A stretch of 64,000 nt of DNA, taken from contig JAVTVX010000027.1 in assembly GCA_033439265.1 (NCBI GenBank), forward strand, positions 7,331,001 to 7,395,000. Reading direction: 5' to 3'. Made by a program: the position numbers and the translations under genes. The notes beneath the pieces were generated by a model. That model saw nothing but the letters and a program-made list of their open reading frames with translations. It made no database searches and had not been told where the DNA came from. The stretch comes from Dillenia suffruticosa. Lineage: Eukaryota; Streptophyta; Magnoliopsida; Dilleniales; Dilleniaceae. Shown in pieces: positions 1 to 11,718 of the stretch; position 1 is the stretch's first letter; the number at the start of each line of letters is the position of its first letter.

Positions 1-339
1 ATAAGGTTAGTTTTTTATCAAAATTGTGTGTGCATTTACAGTAATAAAAATGTAGCGATTATTTGATTTTACATGTAAGTTATGAATCAGTCCAAAAAAA
101 GGTTTACGATTTGATATTTTAATTTATTATTAGTATTTGATTACTGTATTAGGGTATCACTTACAAGTGAATTATTTTGTCCAAACATGAAATACTATTT
201 AAATTACCAATATCGATGAGGTTTGCATTTATTTGAATTAAAAATTAATTGATTTATATTATTGATAGCATGATTTTGATTATTTATTGTTCACTATTTA
301 GTTTTTGCATACTACTTCTACTACTGTCAATGTCCAATT

Positions 340-600
340 CAATTTGATTCTTAAGTTGAATGGGTCGAATTTGAAGTCATGGTAAAAGAATCTGCTTATC
401 GTTCTCAGAGTTATACATTTAGACATTGCTTCAAGAACTAATTTTCTTATATCACTTATGGATAAGAGTACATCCGAGGAAAATATGAAAAGGAAATGTG
501 TGAGAAATCGAATCACGTGTGTCTAGTAATGATAATGCAAGTCATCTCAAAAATATTCAGAGACATTATATCTAAGTCAGTTATGACGACTAAATCTTTC
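340..600 (+). pseudogene. Copia gag (UBN2-type) remnant
   Basis: Frame-shifted translation reads LNGSNLKSW, then LIVLRVIHLDIASRTN and DKSTSEE. This resembles the start of plant copia gag proteins, where LNGxNFKxWxxNL is a conserved opening and a 'LTDKSSSEEKR'-like stretch follows. Stops interrupt the frame and the downstream half of gag is absent. It leads directly into the pre-integrase remnant. Confidence 0.6.
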
Positions 601-699
601 TTTGTAGATATTAAGAGATGATTTGTCAAGAATGAAAATGTTAAAATTAGTACTCTCTTATCAGATTTTATCTCAAAATAGTATAAGGATTAAAAATAC

Positions 700-2035
700 T
701 TGACAACTAAGGATAAGAAAAGAAATATAAGAATACACCATAAGGATACTGTTATGTTTCTTAATTTGATTTGTTCTAAAATTAATTTAATTTTGGTACC
801 AGAAGACACTTGGTGGTCAGATTTGGTTACTATTACTCACATCAATGTGTCTATACAAAGTTGCATAAATTATCGATTATCAATTGATAGTGAAAAATAC
901 ATTTGCATGGACAATGTCAATAAAGTTTTAGTTAAAGCAATTGGAAAATTTATATTACTGTTGAAAACTGGTTTCTATTTGTATTTCAATGAAACTTTGT
1001 TATCTATCTTACGAATGAAATTTGATTTTTATTTCTATATTAGATAAATCAGATTTTACTTATTCTTTCATAAATGAAAAAGTTGATTTGTTTCTTGAAT
1101 CCAAATTGATTGGGTTCAGTTCTTTATCAGGATCCGATAAACTATATTTGGTTAAAACTGTTGTTTCATTTAATGAATTCTTGCATTTATATACATGAGA
1201 TATAAAGAAAAACAAATGAACAAAAAGAGATATGAAATCAAAAGGATTTTACTCGTCTTAGAACTGATACATATGGGTATCTGTAGACCATTCCCGTTGG
1301 TTTTTGAAATGGTCAATGATAATTTATCACATTTATAGACGATTTTCACAATATGGCTATATATGTCTCCTTACGGATAAATCTTGGTCGTTGGACATGC
1401 TCAAAATTTATAATTTTGAAGTTGAAAACCAACTCGGTATAAAAATTAAGGATGTCAAATCTGACTATAGGAGAGTACTACAGTAGAAATGACGGATCAA
1501 GTAAATAATGTTAAGAACAACTTACTCTAGAAATGCGATATTGTCCCAGGGTAAATCATGTCTGGCTCACCCACCATGAATGGATTTGCTAGAGGATGAA
1601 ATAGAACTTTTCAGGATATGATAAACAGTATGATTTTTCATTCTACCTCATCTGAGTCACTCTAGGAGAAACAATTAAAATCGTAGCATATATTTTCATC
1701 CAAGTTCTAACTAAAACAACTATCAAAACCCCCTATGAGTTCTGGGCTGGGAGACATCCTAATCTAAAATATTTCCGCATTTCGAGTTGTCCAACTAAAA
1801 TTTGGCCTTTCCGACTTAATAAAAGAAAATTGAATGTTAGGACGGTGAGTTACTATTTTATAGGGTATTGTGAAACATCTATGGGGTACAAATTTTATAA
1901 TATCACACATAAGACTGCATTTGAATTGAGAAATACTCAATTCTTTGAGAATGTTAAGTTTAAAGGGGAGATACAGTTAGAAACATTGTCTTTGAAAATG
2001 AATATGTAAATATTCCTATAGGTGTCTTGGTTCTT
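700..2035 (+). pseudogene. Copia protease-end/integrase remnant
   Basis: The open stretch 700-1047 contains EDTWWSD and THINVSIQ, the decayed copia aspartic-protease motif (normally TWWxDSGATTHI). It continues into the pre-integrase region up to LYLVKTVVSFNE. Downstream, broken frames give integrase-core traces (FSQYGYICLLTDKS; KIKDVKSD) and, at about 1725-1830, the conserved integrase C-terminal stretch TPYEFWAGRHPN. A final readable piece ends with VNIPIGVLVLVQE just before the inserted repeat. Several stops in each part make it non-functional. Confidence 0.78.
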
Positions 2036-2084
2036 GTTCAAGAATTTCCCTGATAGTGTCCAAAACATAACATGGAGCTATTAT

Positions 2085-2490
2085 GTGAATTGAATCGAGT
2101 TCGAATCACTCGCAAACCACTTGATCAACGACTCGACTCGACTCGACTCGACTCGAATTTGATCGAATTTGAATCGAGTTTAAGCGATTTCATTATACAA
2201 TCGAGTCGAATTCAAGTAATAAAATTTTAAATTCGAAAACTCATCGAATAACTCGATAACATATATTAATATATATTATATACAAAAATATATATGATTA
2301 TAATATAAAAAAATTTAATTAAATAAAATATATTAATATATTATATAAAAATCGAGTTTTCGAATCAAAATTAAATAGTTTCATTATATAATCGAGTTCG
2401 AGTTTGAGTTTGAGTTCAAGTCAAGTTAACAAAATTCGAGTTCAAATTCGGCCATAGGGATATTCAGAATCAACTTGATTTGAATACACC
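2085..2490. repeat. CGAGTT-rich repeat inserted in the copia remnant
   Basis: This block separates integrase-derived from RT/RNase H-derived copia sequence. It opens with gaattgaatcgagttcg and a short (CGACT)n run at about 2130-2155, has an AT-rich centre near 2260-2350, and closes with gttcgagtttgagtttgag. Left and right halves are partly complementary: AATTCGAAAACTCATCGA on the left against tcgagttttcgaatc on the right. It is therefore a partly palindromic insertion. Its class cannot be set; similar 'GAGTTCGAGTTTGAG' blocks are common in plant genomes. Confidence 0.5.
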
Positions 2491-2609
2491 CCTACATAGC
2501 AGATCAGGACACCCATTTTGAAAGAACAAACTTAAACACCTCCAGAACTTTTACTATTAAGAAAATCCGTGAGTTAGTCATCCTGATAGTGATATTTTAC
2601 ATTTCACCA

Positions 2610-3360
2610 AATTATTATTTTATTAGATTTTGAGATAAATTCGGTCGATGATTGTATATACCACAAATTCTGTGGAAGTAAGTATTTTTTCTAGTTTTAT
2701 ATATCAAAAAAATTCTAAAAAAAAAAATGACATTCGAAATTGTAAACCAAAAGTTACCACTATACTAAAGGAAGATGAGTTTAGTCTCAACCAATATCTC
2801 AAGAATGATCTTAAACTAAGGGAAATACAAAAGATTCCTTATACGTCAGCAGTATGGAGTCTGATATATACTCATTTATGTACGCGTTTGGAAATTGCAT
2901 ATATTATAAGAATGTTGGGCAAGTGTTTAAATATTTTAAAAGTGGACCCTTGGAAGGCAATGATACAAGTCTTATAGTAATTACAGAGAACAAAATTGAT
3001 ACATATTCACGTATCGGATGTCAGATCAAATTGAGATTATTCAGTATACTAACTCTGATTTTGCAAGATGTTAGGATAGTATCAAATTTACGTCAGGTTA
3101 ACATGTTGTAAGATATCTAACCACGAAATATAACTATAAATTTTGTCACGGGGCTGCACATAGTGGATGGTATTGATAGATCACTTAAATTATTGAGTAA
3201 TAATAACTCGACAGTCTTATATTTGACATAAGGAAAGAAGTCAAAGTGAACAGTTGTCTATAAAAAACGTTGACACAAGCTCCATGATTATAGATCTACT
3301 TACAAAGGGATTGTCATCCAAAATGTTCATGAGCACACTGCTCATATAGGTGTCATATCA
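2610..3360 (+). pseudogene. Copia RT C-terminus/RNase H remnant
   Basis: A broken frame begins with FEINSVDDCIYHKFCGSK, then EDEFSLNQYLKNDLK and IPYTSAVWSLIYTHLCTRLE. These match the typical copia order: end of the RT palm, then the 'IPYASAVGSLMYA...TRPDIAY' zone before RNase H. Later pieces read LHIVDGIDRSLKLL and VHEHTAHIGV, the end of RNase H. The RT catalytic YVDD region is missing, deleted together with the site of the inserted repeat. Confidence 0.72.
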
Positions 3361-3559
3361 TTTCAGGATATTAAATTTGAACGGTAATTTGTGACTTTTG
3401 ATATTTATCTAATATAGACATTTTTGGTTATTTCAATTTAAAGTATTTCGAGGTTATTTTTCATGGAAATACAGATTCAGTTTTTTAGATTATACTCTGA
3501 TATTAAGTATAGTTGATCTCACTATAGTTTAGGGAGGACCAGTTGAAAATAGACATGTT

Positions 3560-6500
3560 ATAAATCATATTGTATATAATTTTTACACTGCACATCCACA
3601 ACATGATCCGTGTTATTCGGTTGTATTGACATATGTGATCATTGATAGATTGAGTTACAATAAATGTAACAAAGGTCATTTTGATTCTATGTTGATGTGA
3701 TTGATGGACAGAATTAGTTATAACACATTTTAGTACCGATATTAAAGTTAAACTCATTTCGATTATATATAATTATAAATACATACATATAAAACAAGCA
3801 TAAAATTGTTGGATTTTTAATTCAACAGAGTTAATTTGTAAAATAATTAAATATTTAGACTATTATATAATGATCTATTAAAATTTCGGTTAATTTAAGA
3901 CTCTAGAATGTCGACGGGGTGTGAAATTTGTAAATGTGTGAAAATCTAAGGGATATTTCTATCTTTGTGATGGGTTAAAATAGAGATATCAAAAAATAAT
4001 ATAATTATTTTTAAATAGAAGTTATGATCTCAAAATCTTGTGTACTCTTTCATTTCTAACATTCTATCGGTTAGAGATTCTTTAAAAAGAATACAAAGAT
4101 TTGGAAAGTTGCTCCCAACTCAAGATTATTGAAGGCTTGCAATCAGTATCAGTTCGAAATTATAAAAAAAGATTTGAAAGTTATAGATTCAGGTATGTTT
4201 TACTTTAGTTGATATATTCGATTATTTGTATATTTTTAATTATTTGACATGTAAATTTATGATTGTTTGATTTATATACTGATGATGAATTTTATCATAT
4301 AACTCCCAACATCTTTCACCACTGTGATCTTCACGTCCGACATTGATGCCCATGAAAAAATTTCGAATTACTTACGAATCAAACCATTGCATGAAATCAA
4401 GAGTCTAACTGTTTTTAATCATGATTTCGAAAATCTAGAACAAGTGTTTTTGGCCCATTTACATTGCATCAATTACATATTTCCATAATTCAGTAAAGAT
4501 TTTTATTATTTTTTAAAGTTCAAGAGATTTATATTTTTTCTATAATTGAGAGAGTTATTTTATATTTTTCACAAAGGAAAATGGTGAATATCGGGTGGAA
4601 CGTAGTCGCCCTCAAGGGGGCAGGTGCGCCCAAGTGGTGGTTTTGCTACAGAGTTGGCGCAGGTGCGCTCAAGGCATCTGTGTACTTCCAGAGCTGACGG
4701 ACATGCTGCTTTGGTGCCTCCTTTGCTCCTTCAATATATTCCTTGCATTGACACTTTGACCTCCTTTTTAGTTTGTGAATTTGGTTCTTTGAATTGGCGA
4801 TTTGGCCATTTGAGAGTTCTTTGTTCTATCTCAATTTTGGAAACCACAACTAAAGTGGATTTTCACGTGATAATTTATTGTTATCATTTCAAAAATTCAA
4901 AATTCACACTATTCATAAAACGTTTATCTCAGATCACAAGGGATTTACCAAGAGCCTTTATTTATTTATTTTATTAGTCTTTAAGGTATTTTAATATCGA
5001 AGAGAACAAAATGCATAATGGGCGCAATTCTTCGGTGACATTGTACCAATTTGTTTTTTTTTTTTTTTTTTAATTATTTTATAATAACAATAAGATTATG
5101 CAATATAAATTATTAACAATTTAATCTTAAAATTTTCTTTTTCTAAGCGGAGTTTTTTCAAATAAACTCCGATTTCTCAGTAAGATTGTCTGTCTCCAAA
5201 TAATGAACATTTGAGTATTATTTTTCAAATGCCATTGTCTAAATCTGTAATGTCCACTATGATGAATAACGATTCATTTGTCAAATCCAAGTTGGGGGTG
5301 TAAAAAGCGAGTAATTATCGAAGAAAATAAGCAGAGAAAAAGAAAAAAGGTAAACCACAAGAAACACCTAGTGGAATACCATTTGTACTATTACCTTGGC
5401 GTTATGTTTGGAATGAGAGAATCAATGGAAAGGGGACTTAACAATAACATAACACTCTTCTTATGTTCCGAAGTTTTCTTTTCACCAGGCTAAGGAATCG
5501 AAGGGTTTCAAACAAATCTTCATTATTTTTTCCGACTCTCGAAAACTTGTCTTGTCTCCTCTGCTTTTGGGTGTATTCTAAAATTTTAATAAAAAATTTA
5601 AAAAAATACCAAATTCAACTTCTTTTTTCTTTTCATTATATATATATTTTTTCACATTTAAAGAAGAGGGGATATTTCCTGCCCTTCCCTTGTGTTATAA
5701 ACCCTTCTTTTCCTCTTCCTCAAAACTCCCAAATAACACATAAACCGTTGAAATTCTATCCATTTACATTAAAAATCATACGAGTTTTGAAATCATTTCA
5801 AAAAATATATAAAAAAAATAAATACCAAATTCCTATACTACATCAAGTGTTCCAAAACGAGGGAAATGAGGGATTTTGAGTATTAGAAAGTGTTTGATTC
5901 GTATTCCAAAATTAAAATTGGATAGAAAATGAAAGATTTTTGGGAATGAGTTTTGAAAATTCATATCTTCACTTGAGTTTCAAAAACATTATAACTTGGG
6001 TTTTTGTTTTTAAGTCTCATTTTTATTTCATTAATTTAAATAAATTATATAAATTTTAATATGATTTTTTATTTCGATTCATTTTTAATCAAACAACCCT
6101 TTAATATCCCAATGGAGTGAAAGGAGGATTAATCCTCCATTGAGCAGTAATTGTGAAAATCAGACGTCAGAGATTTTGGAGAGATAAAATCAAATCAAGT
6201 CAATTTCTACTCAGATCAATTATAAATATGTAAATTTACAGTATTTATTAATTTACTCGCCTCTTTCAAAATTCTTCTTTCTTTAAAAGTATTGGGAAGC
6301 TAAAACATGATAATTAATTTCCCAAAAAAAAAAAAAAAACTATTGATGATCTGATATTGAATTTTTTTTTTCATGATTTAATGCTCTGAATTTGTGTTAC
6401 ATTTGTCACCTCAATTATTCATCATATAATTTCTCCAATCTTTCGTTTCAAAAATGAGGAATACATCTGATTAACCAAATCCAATAAGCTAATAACAAGA

Positions 6501-6854
6501 GAAAAGAAAAATACATACAAATATTCATGGGAATATCCTGTCTCCATTTCAATCATAAATCTTAGACCATTCAATTTCTTTTTTTGGAAAATGTTACTAA
6601 TTTTTCATATACCTTGCGCCATTATTATACATGCATGCATGTTGAAATGTACGAATTAAACCCTTTTTGCTTCTTTAAAACCCCTTCAAAGGTATCTCAT
6701 CTTCACTTCTGGAGACCTTCCTTCTTGCCATTGCTATAGCTTTTGGCTTTCTTAAAGTCAGAAAAAAGGTACTAAATACTAAACACTCAGATTTATTGTG
6801 GGTATGTTGTTTTTGATTTTTTTTTTTTTTAATTTTTTGCTATTAAAATACAGA
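3560..6854. other. Intergenic region upstream of RG lyase
   Basis: No gene is recognised. From 3560 to about 4330 the sequence is AT-rich and may be the 3' LTR remnant of the preceding copia element. Near 4590-4720 there is a short GC-rich patch with gcaggtgcgcccaagtgg and gcgcaggtgcgctcaagg, similar in style to the gag-leader sequence of the copia elements at 20 kb and 28 kb. A poly-T run lies at 5057-5071. Short ORFs at 5278-5879 look random. The last 200 bases before the ATG hold the RG lyase promoter, but no TATA box stands out. Confidence 0.5.
5888..6103. mobile_element. Possible small MITE
   Basis: About 215 bases start with agtgtttgattcgtattcc and end with cattttaatcaaacaac-like sequence (atttttaatcaaacaaccc). 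The ends are imperfectly inverted around GTTTGATT/AATCAAAC. The inside is AT-rich and non-coding. Size and terminal style suggest a hAT-like MITE, but no target duplication could be fixed. Confidence 0.35.
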
Positions 6855-9800
6855 ATGGCAATGGAGAAAATGTTTTGGAGAAAATCTGGCTTGGCTATGA
6901 TACTGTTGGGGATTGTTGTTCAGCTGGTGTTTCTCACAGAAGGTCATAGGAAGACCCATGGGTAAGCTTCGCCTCTCATCCTTTGCTCTCTTGCATGGAA
7001 AATTAATGAAATGAAAGAAGCAAAAAATGAATAATCTTCTTTAATATATGTTTATAGGATTATGTTTGTTCATTGTTTTCCATATATTTATATGCTGAAT
7101 CTAGTAATTGATATTATTTCATTATTTTGATTGGAATAAGCAGGATTTCTCGTGGGGACAGTGATGAGGCCACACCAGTCAAATTGGTAGTAATGGATGA
7201 ACAAGTAAGACTGCATTTGTCTCTTATTTATTTATTTTTCTCTCTCTCTGTCGCCCCCCCCCCCCCCCATTACAACATATTACAAATTTTGAGGCTGCTT
7301 TTTGTCTTTCTCAAATATGTAATATATATTTGTATATTTATGAAATTGAAATTGTTTCTTCTTTATTATTTCCATAATTTCTGCAGAAAAATTATAGACA
7401 ATAAATCAAGATTATAAAATCTCACCAAATTTCACATTTTTGGGTTTATCATTATTGGTAGTTGTTTTTTTTTTTTTTTTGGTGAAAGTATTAAAATTAT
7501 TAATATAATATTTATTAGGCATTTATCAAATATTTATATACTAGTGATCGGAAGAAATTGATGAGTTATTGCAGGTGGTGATGGACAATGAGATCGTGAA
7601 GGTGACTTTGGCAAAGCCAGAGGGCTTTGTCACGGATATAGAGTACAAGGGGATACACAATGTACTCAACAATAATCGAGAACATGATAGAGGGTACCCA
7701 ATATTTGCTTTTACTCTCTTAATAAAAATTGTCGATTCTATATCTTCCATCGTAACGAAAATTAGTATTAGTTGTAGAGTAGGGAATCATTGAGTCTCTT
7801 TTTTCTCTATATATAATCTTTTATTATATAAAAAAATTCGAATTTGATATTTTAAGAAAACAAATAGTAACAGTTGAGTTATAACTCATTGATATCTCTT
7901 CTTTCTCTCTTATACTTTGGTACAACTTTTTTCTCCCTCCATGATCTAGCATGTTCTTTATGCTTTGTCATCATTTCCAAGTTCTTGAATTTATTTTAGG
8001 TTGTTGTTGATGTTTTTTTGAATTTAGAGTAGTTTTAGGGTTGAGATGTTGGTGATACCAGCGCTAAACCCGCAGTAAACCCTTTCATAATTATGATAAA
8101 ATATAATATATAAAATAAAATAAAATTTAATTGAGATTTTTCCCTCAAAAAATAAGAAATTTAAAAATATGTAAATTAGTGTTAATTTTTTTAGTATTTA
8201 ATCAATCGATATTTAAAATTATATTTTGATTAATCTGATTTGAATTATTATTAAAATCTTTATAAGTGAAGTTATCTTAATATAATATTTTTATTTTTAA
8301 AATTTAAATTTAAGTTTTAATTAAAAGAGCTTATATTCGTACTCCGCAGACTATCCATTCATAAATTGTTTCTAACTTTGTGGAAATTGCTTCGGTCTCA
8401 AAAATCACATGCGGTGTTTTCTTGGATTTTGTTGATGACTTTTGTCCAAGGCGGACCCACCAATCCATTTCTTGGATTTTGTGACTCCCCCTCCGCTTCC
8501 CCCGCCCCTTCCGTCCACACTGCGAAGTTCACGAGCATAGATTATGAATTATGAAAAGGGATTTTCAGTTAATTATATATAAAGTTCACGAGCATAGATT
8601 ATGAATTATGTTACTTAAATATTGAAGTATGAAGATATTATATTTGCTTTAATTTACCAAAAAGAGGATTGTCAATTCTATATTTTCCTAAATAACGAAA
8701 ATTAGCATTTTGAAACTCTTAGACTTCAAATTCAATGTGTGGGAAAATAATACTATTTTTCAAAAATAGAAAGCACATTAAGAATTTTCTTTTATGAACT
8801 TTTGGGCAATTCTGAAAGGTTCCTAGGAAAAATTCCGAAGTTGACATATGAACATATTTGGAGGGTAAGAGGAAGGTGTTGATATGGTCCGGTTATATTT
8901 TCAGTAAAACTCCTTAGTTGATGGAATATGAACATTCACAATGATAAGTGGAGAATACTTGAAATTTGAATTTTAGATTACAAAGTTAGGAAAGAAAATT
9001 GTGACTATTATGTTTTCCCTTTGAGGACGGTTGGGTTTCATTTTAATATGAAATATTTTCAATTTAATAATAAAAACTCAAAATCTTCTTGTTATAAAAA
9101 CAATTTATATGGTTGAGCCAACTCAACTATTTGGTATTTTATTTTATTTTAATGTTTTATGACGTAAAAAATCTTTTGGGTTAGTTACTTAAGATTTTTC
9201 AGGTAGAAATTAGATTTTGATTTATGGAGACGTGGTATTAATTTTTCTTTTAACCAATAAATTGAAGTTTAATTTCGAATTTTAAAATTAAAAGCAGTAA
9301 TCTAAGAGAATTGAGCACCTAAATCAACAAAAAGTTTTCTTTCTTTTTATATCTTATATTATTGGCCTTAAACTTTGGGCAGGTATTGGGATATTGTTGG
9401 CAATCAGCCTGCTCTCAAAAATAGCTTTTTCAGGTAAGTTTCTCTTTCCCAAACGCTTGTCAGTGAAAGCGGAATTACTGATAATTTTTTATTTATGAAG
9501 GATAAAGGCACTTAATTTTTCGGTTGTAATACAAAATGAGACCCAGCTGGAGCTTTCTTTCTCCACTACGTGGGATCCAAATTCTGAAGACTATTACTCC
9601 AAATCAGTTCCACTTAAGATTGACATAAGGTGCTTAAAAATTTCTTAATTGTTGTAATTGAGAGAGAGAGAGAGAATGCATGCATGTATGAGTAATTCTT
9701 TTCTTACTGTGCAGGTATGTTATGCTGTCTGGTAGCTCTGGATTCTATGCGTATGCAATATTCGAGAGAGAAGAAGAATGGCCTGCGTTTATAGTTGATC

Positions 9801-11687
9801 AAATAAGGATTGTGTTCAAGCTTGCGATAAACAAGTGAGTGATGATGATTTTCTCTCTCTCTTTCTCTCTCCTCTCCCTCTCTCTTTATATTTTCTTTCT
9901 AAAAAGTCGGGCCTTGACTAAACAATGTGTTAATGAAATTGTTTAGGTTTCATTATATGGCTGTATCGGACGATAGGCAGAGGATCATGCCAGAAGCACA
10001 GGATAGGGCGACAGGTCGACCTCTTGACTACCCAGAAGCCGTTCTTCTGACTAATCCTACCAATCCTAATCTCACCGGAGAGGTGAATTCCTAAATTTTT
10101 ATTCATGTTTTTTTCTTTTTCTTTTTTGTCATTCTTAAAGAGAATGGAAAATTGAACTCTAATTACATGCATTTGAAAATAAATTAGCTACTAAGCATCT
10201 GGCTATTGAATATTGATGAGATAACATTGAGGGAAATATCAAGGCTTTTCTTTTTTCCTTATTCTTGTTACACAACTTACAATACATGGAGTAATCATGT
10301 TATTAGCAAAAAATCACTTCAAACATATAAATGTTTCTGAGAGAGAGAGAGAGAGGATCATATTCAAATGCATGTAAACTTGAGTTGATATGGGTGAGGG
10401 ATGGGGGGAGAGAGAGAGAGAGATCATATTCAAATGCATGTAAACTTGAGTTGATATGGGTGAGGGAATTTTTTTTGGTGAATATTGGGTGAGGGAATGA
10501 CATGCAGGTGGGGGGGGGGGGGGAGAGAGCAGATGGAAATGCATGCCAACTGAGATGGTGTGTGAATGATATGCAGGAGAGATCACATTCAAATGCATTT
10601 TAACTTGAGTTGATATGGGTGAGGGAATTTTTTTTTTGGTGAATATTGGGTGAGGGAATGACATGCAGGTGGGGGGGGGGGGGGGGGAGAGAGAGCAGAT
10701 GGAATGCATTCTAACTGAGATGGTGTGTGAATGATATGCAGGTAGATGACAAGTATCAATATTCAAATGAATTCAAAGATGACAAGGTCCATGGTTGGAT
10801 AAGCTTCGAACCCCTTGTTGGATTTTGGATCATCACTCCCAGCTACGAGTTCCGTCCTGGTGGGCCCTTCAAACAAGAACTTACCTCCCACGTTGGCCCG
10901 ATTTCCCTCTCCGTATGTTTTCTTTTCCACATTTCCAATTTTTTGACGCTATTTTCCATATATACATAAATATTATTTTTGGCCATGAAAGTTTACTTTT
11001 TTTTCCCTAAACTTTAATTTTCGCATAGTAGTAAGGGCAATATAATAATGAGTTTTTTTTTTCGCAATATAATAATGAGTTTTTTTATTTTTTTTTTTTC
11101 ATTTCTTGTATACTATGATACTCCTAATAATAAAGTTTTATTTTTTAATGACTCCTTTAGTAATTTTACTAATAAATGATTCTTAACAACAACATAATAA
11201 TAATCAAACATTTTACTTGTATTTCATTCCTTACAAATGTAGCAGAAATAAAAATTATTTTATCTAAAATATATCTAATAAGATTTCTTACAAATACTCG
11301 ATAGCACCATGTCACTATATATCGTATATTTATTTATTTAATTTTTTTTGAATTAGAACTATGACAATTACTTTTATCTATTAGGAATTATTAGATTACG
11401 ACTACAATGATAAATTTGCCACCAAAATTGAATAAAGGGAGCTATGACAGAATGATCTTGTTCCTACTATTAGAAAAACAAAGATCATAAAAATGCACTC
11501 CTTTCAACCAAAGGAATAAATGATTGAAATAACACAATTTGAACTCAAGACAGATTTGGTTTAAATTTTACGTTGTACTTCTCATATTTCGCTTACCAAT
11601 AACATAATGATTGAAATAACACAATTTGAACTCAAGACAGATTTGGTTTAAATTTTACGTTGTACTTCTCATATTTCGCTTACCAAT

Positions 11688-11718
<31 letters not shown>

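Larger units (their letters stand above)
330..3560 (+). mobile_element. Decayed Ty1/copia retrotransposon remnant
   Basis: Conceptual translation in shifting frames gives copia polyprotein pieces in the right order: a gag segment, the pre-integrase zone, the integrase and its C-terminal part, then the end of reverse transcriptase and RNase H. Many stops and frameshifts and loss of most of the RT show it is dead. The CCHC zinc knuckle is also missing between gag and the protease-side sequence. A separate repeat (2085-2490) interrupts it. The AT-rich sequence before 330 and from about 3540 to 4330 may hold LTR remnants, since both sides contain a similar ATTATTTGA...ACATGTAA stretch, but no clean LTR boundary is visible. 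The family differs from the pair at 19-29 kb. Confidence 0.8.

Noticed and set aside
2085..2110. Possible tRNA B-box (gagttcgaatcac)
   Set aside because: No A-box or cloverleaf fits around it. It is part of the CGAGTT-rich repeat. No convincing tRNA gene was found in the window.
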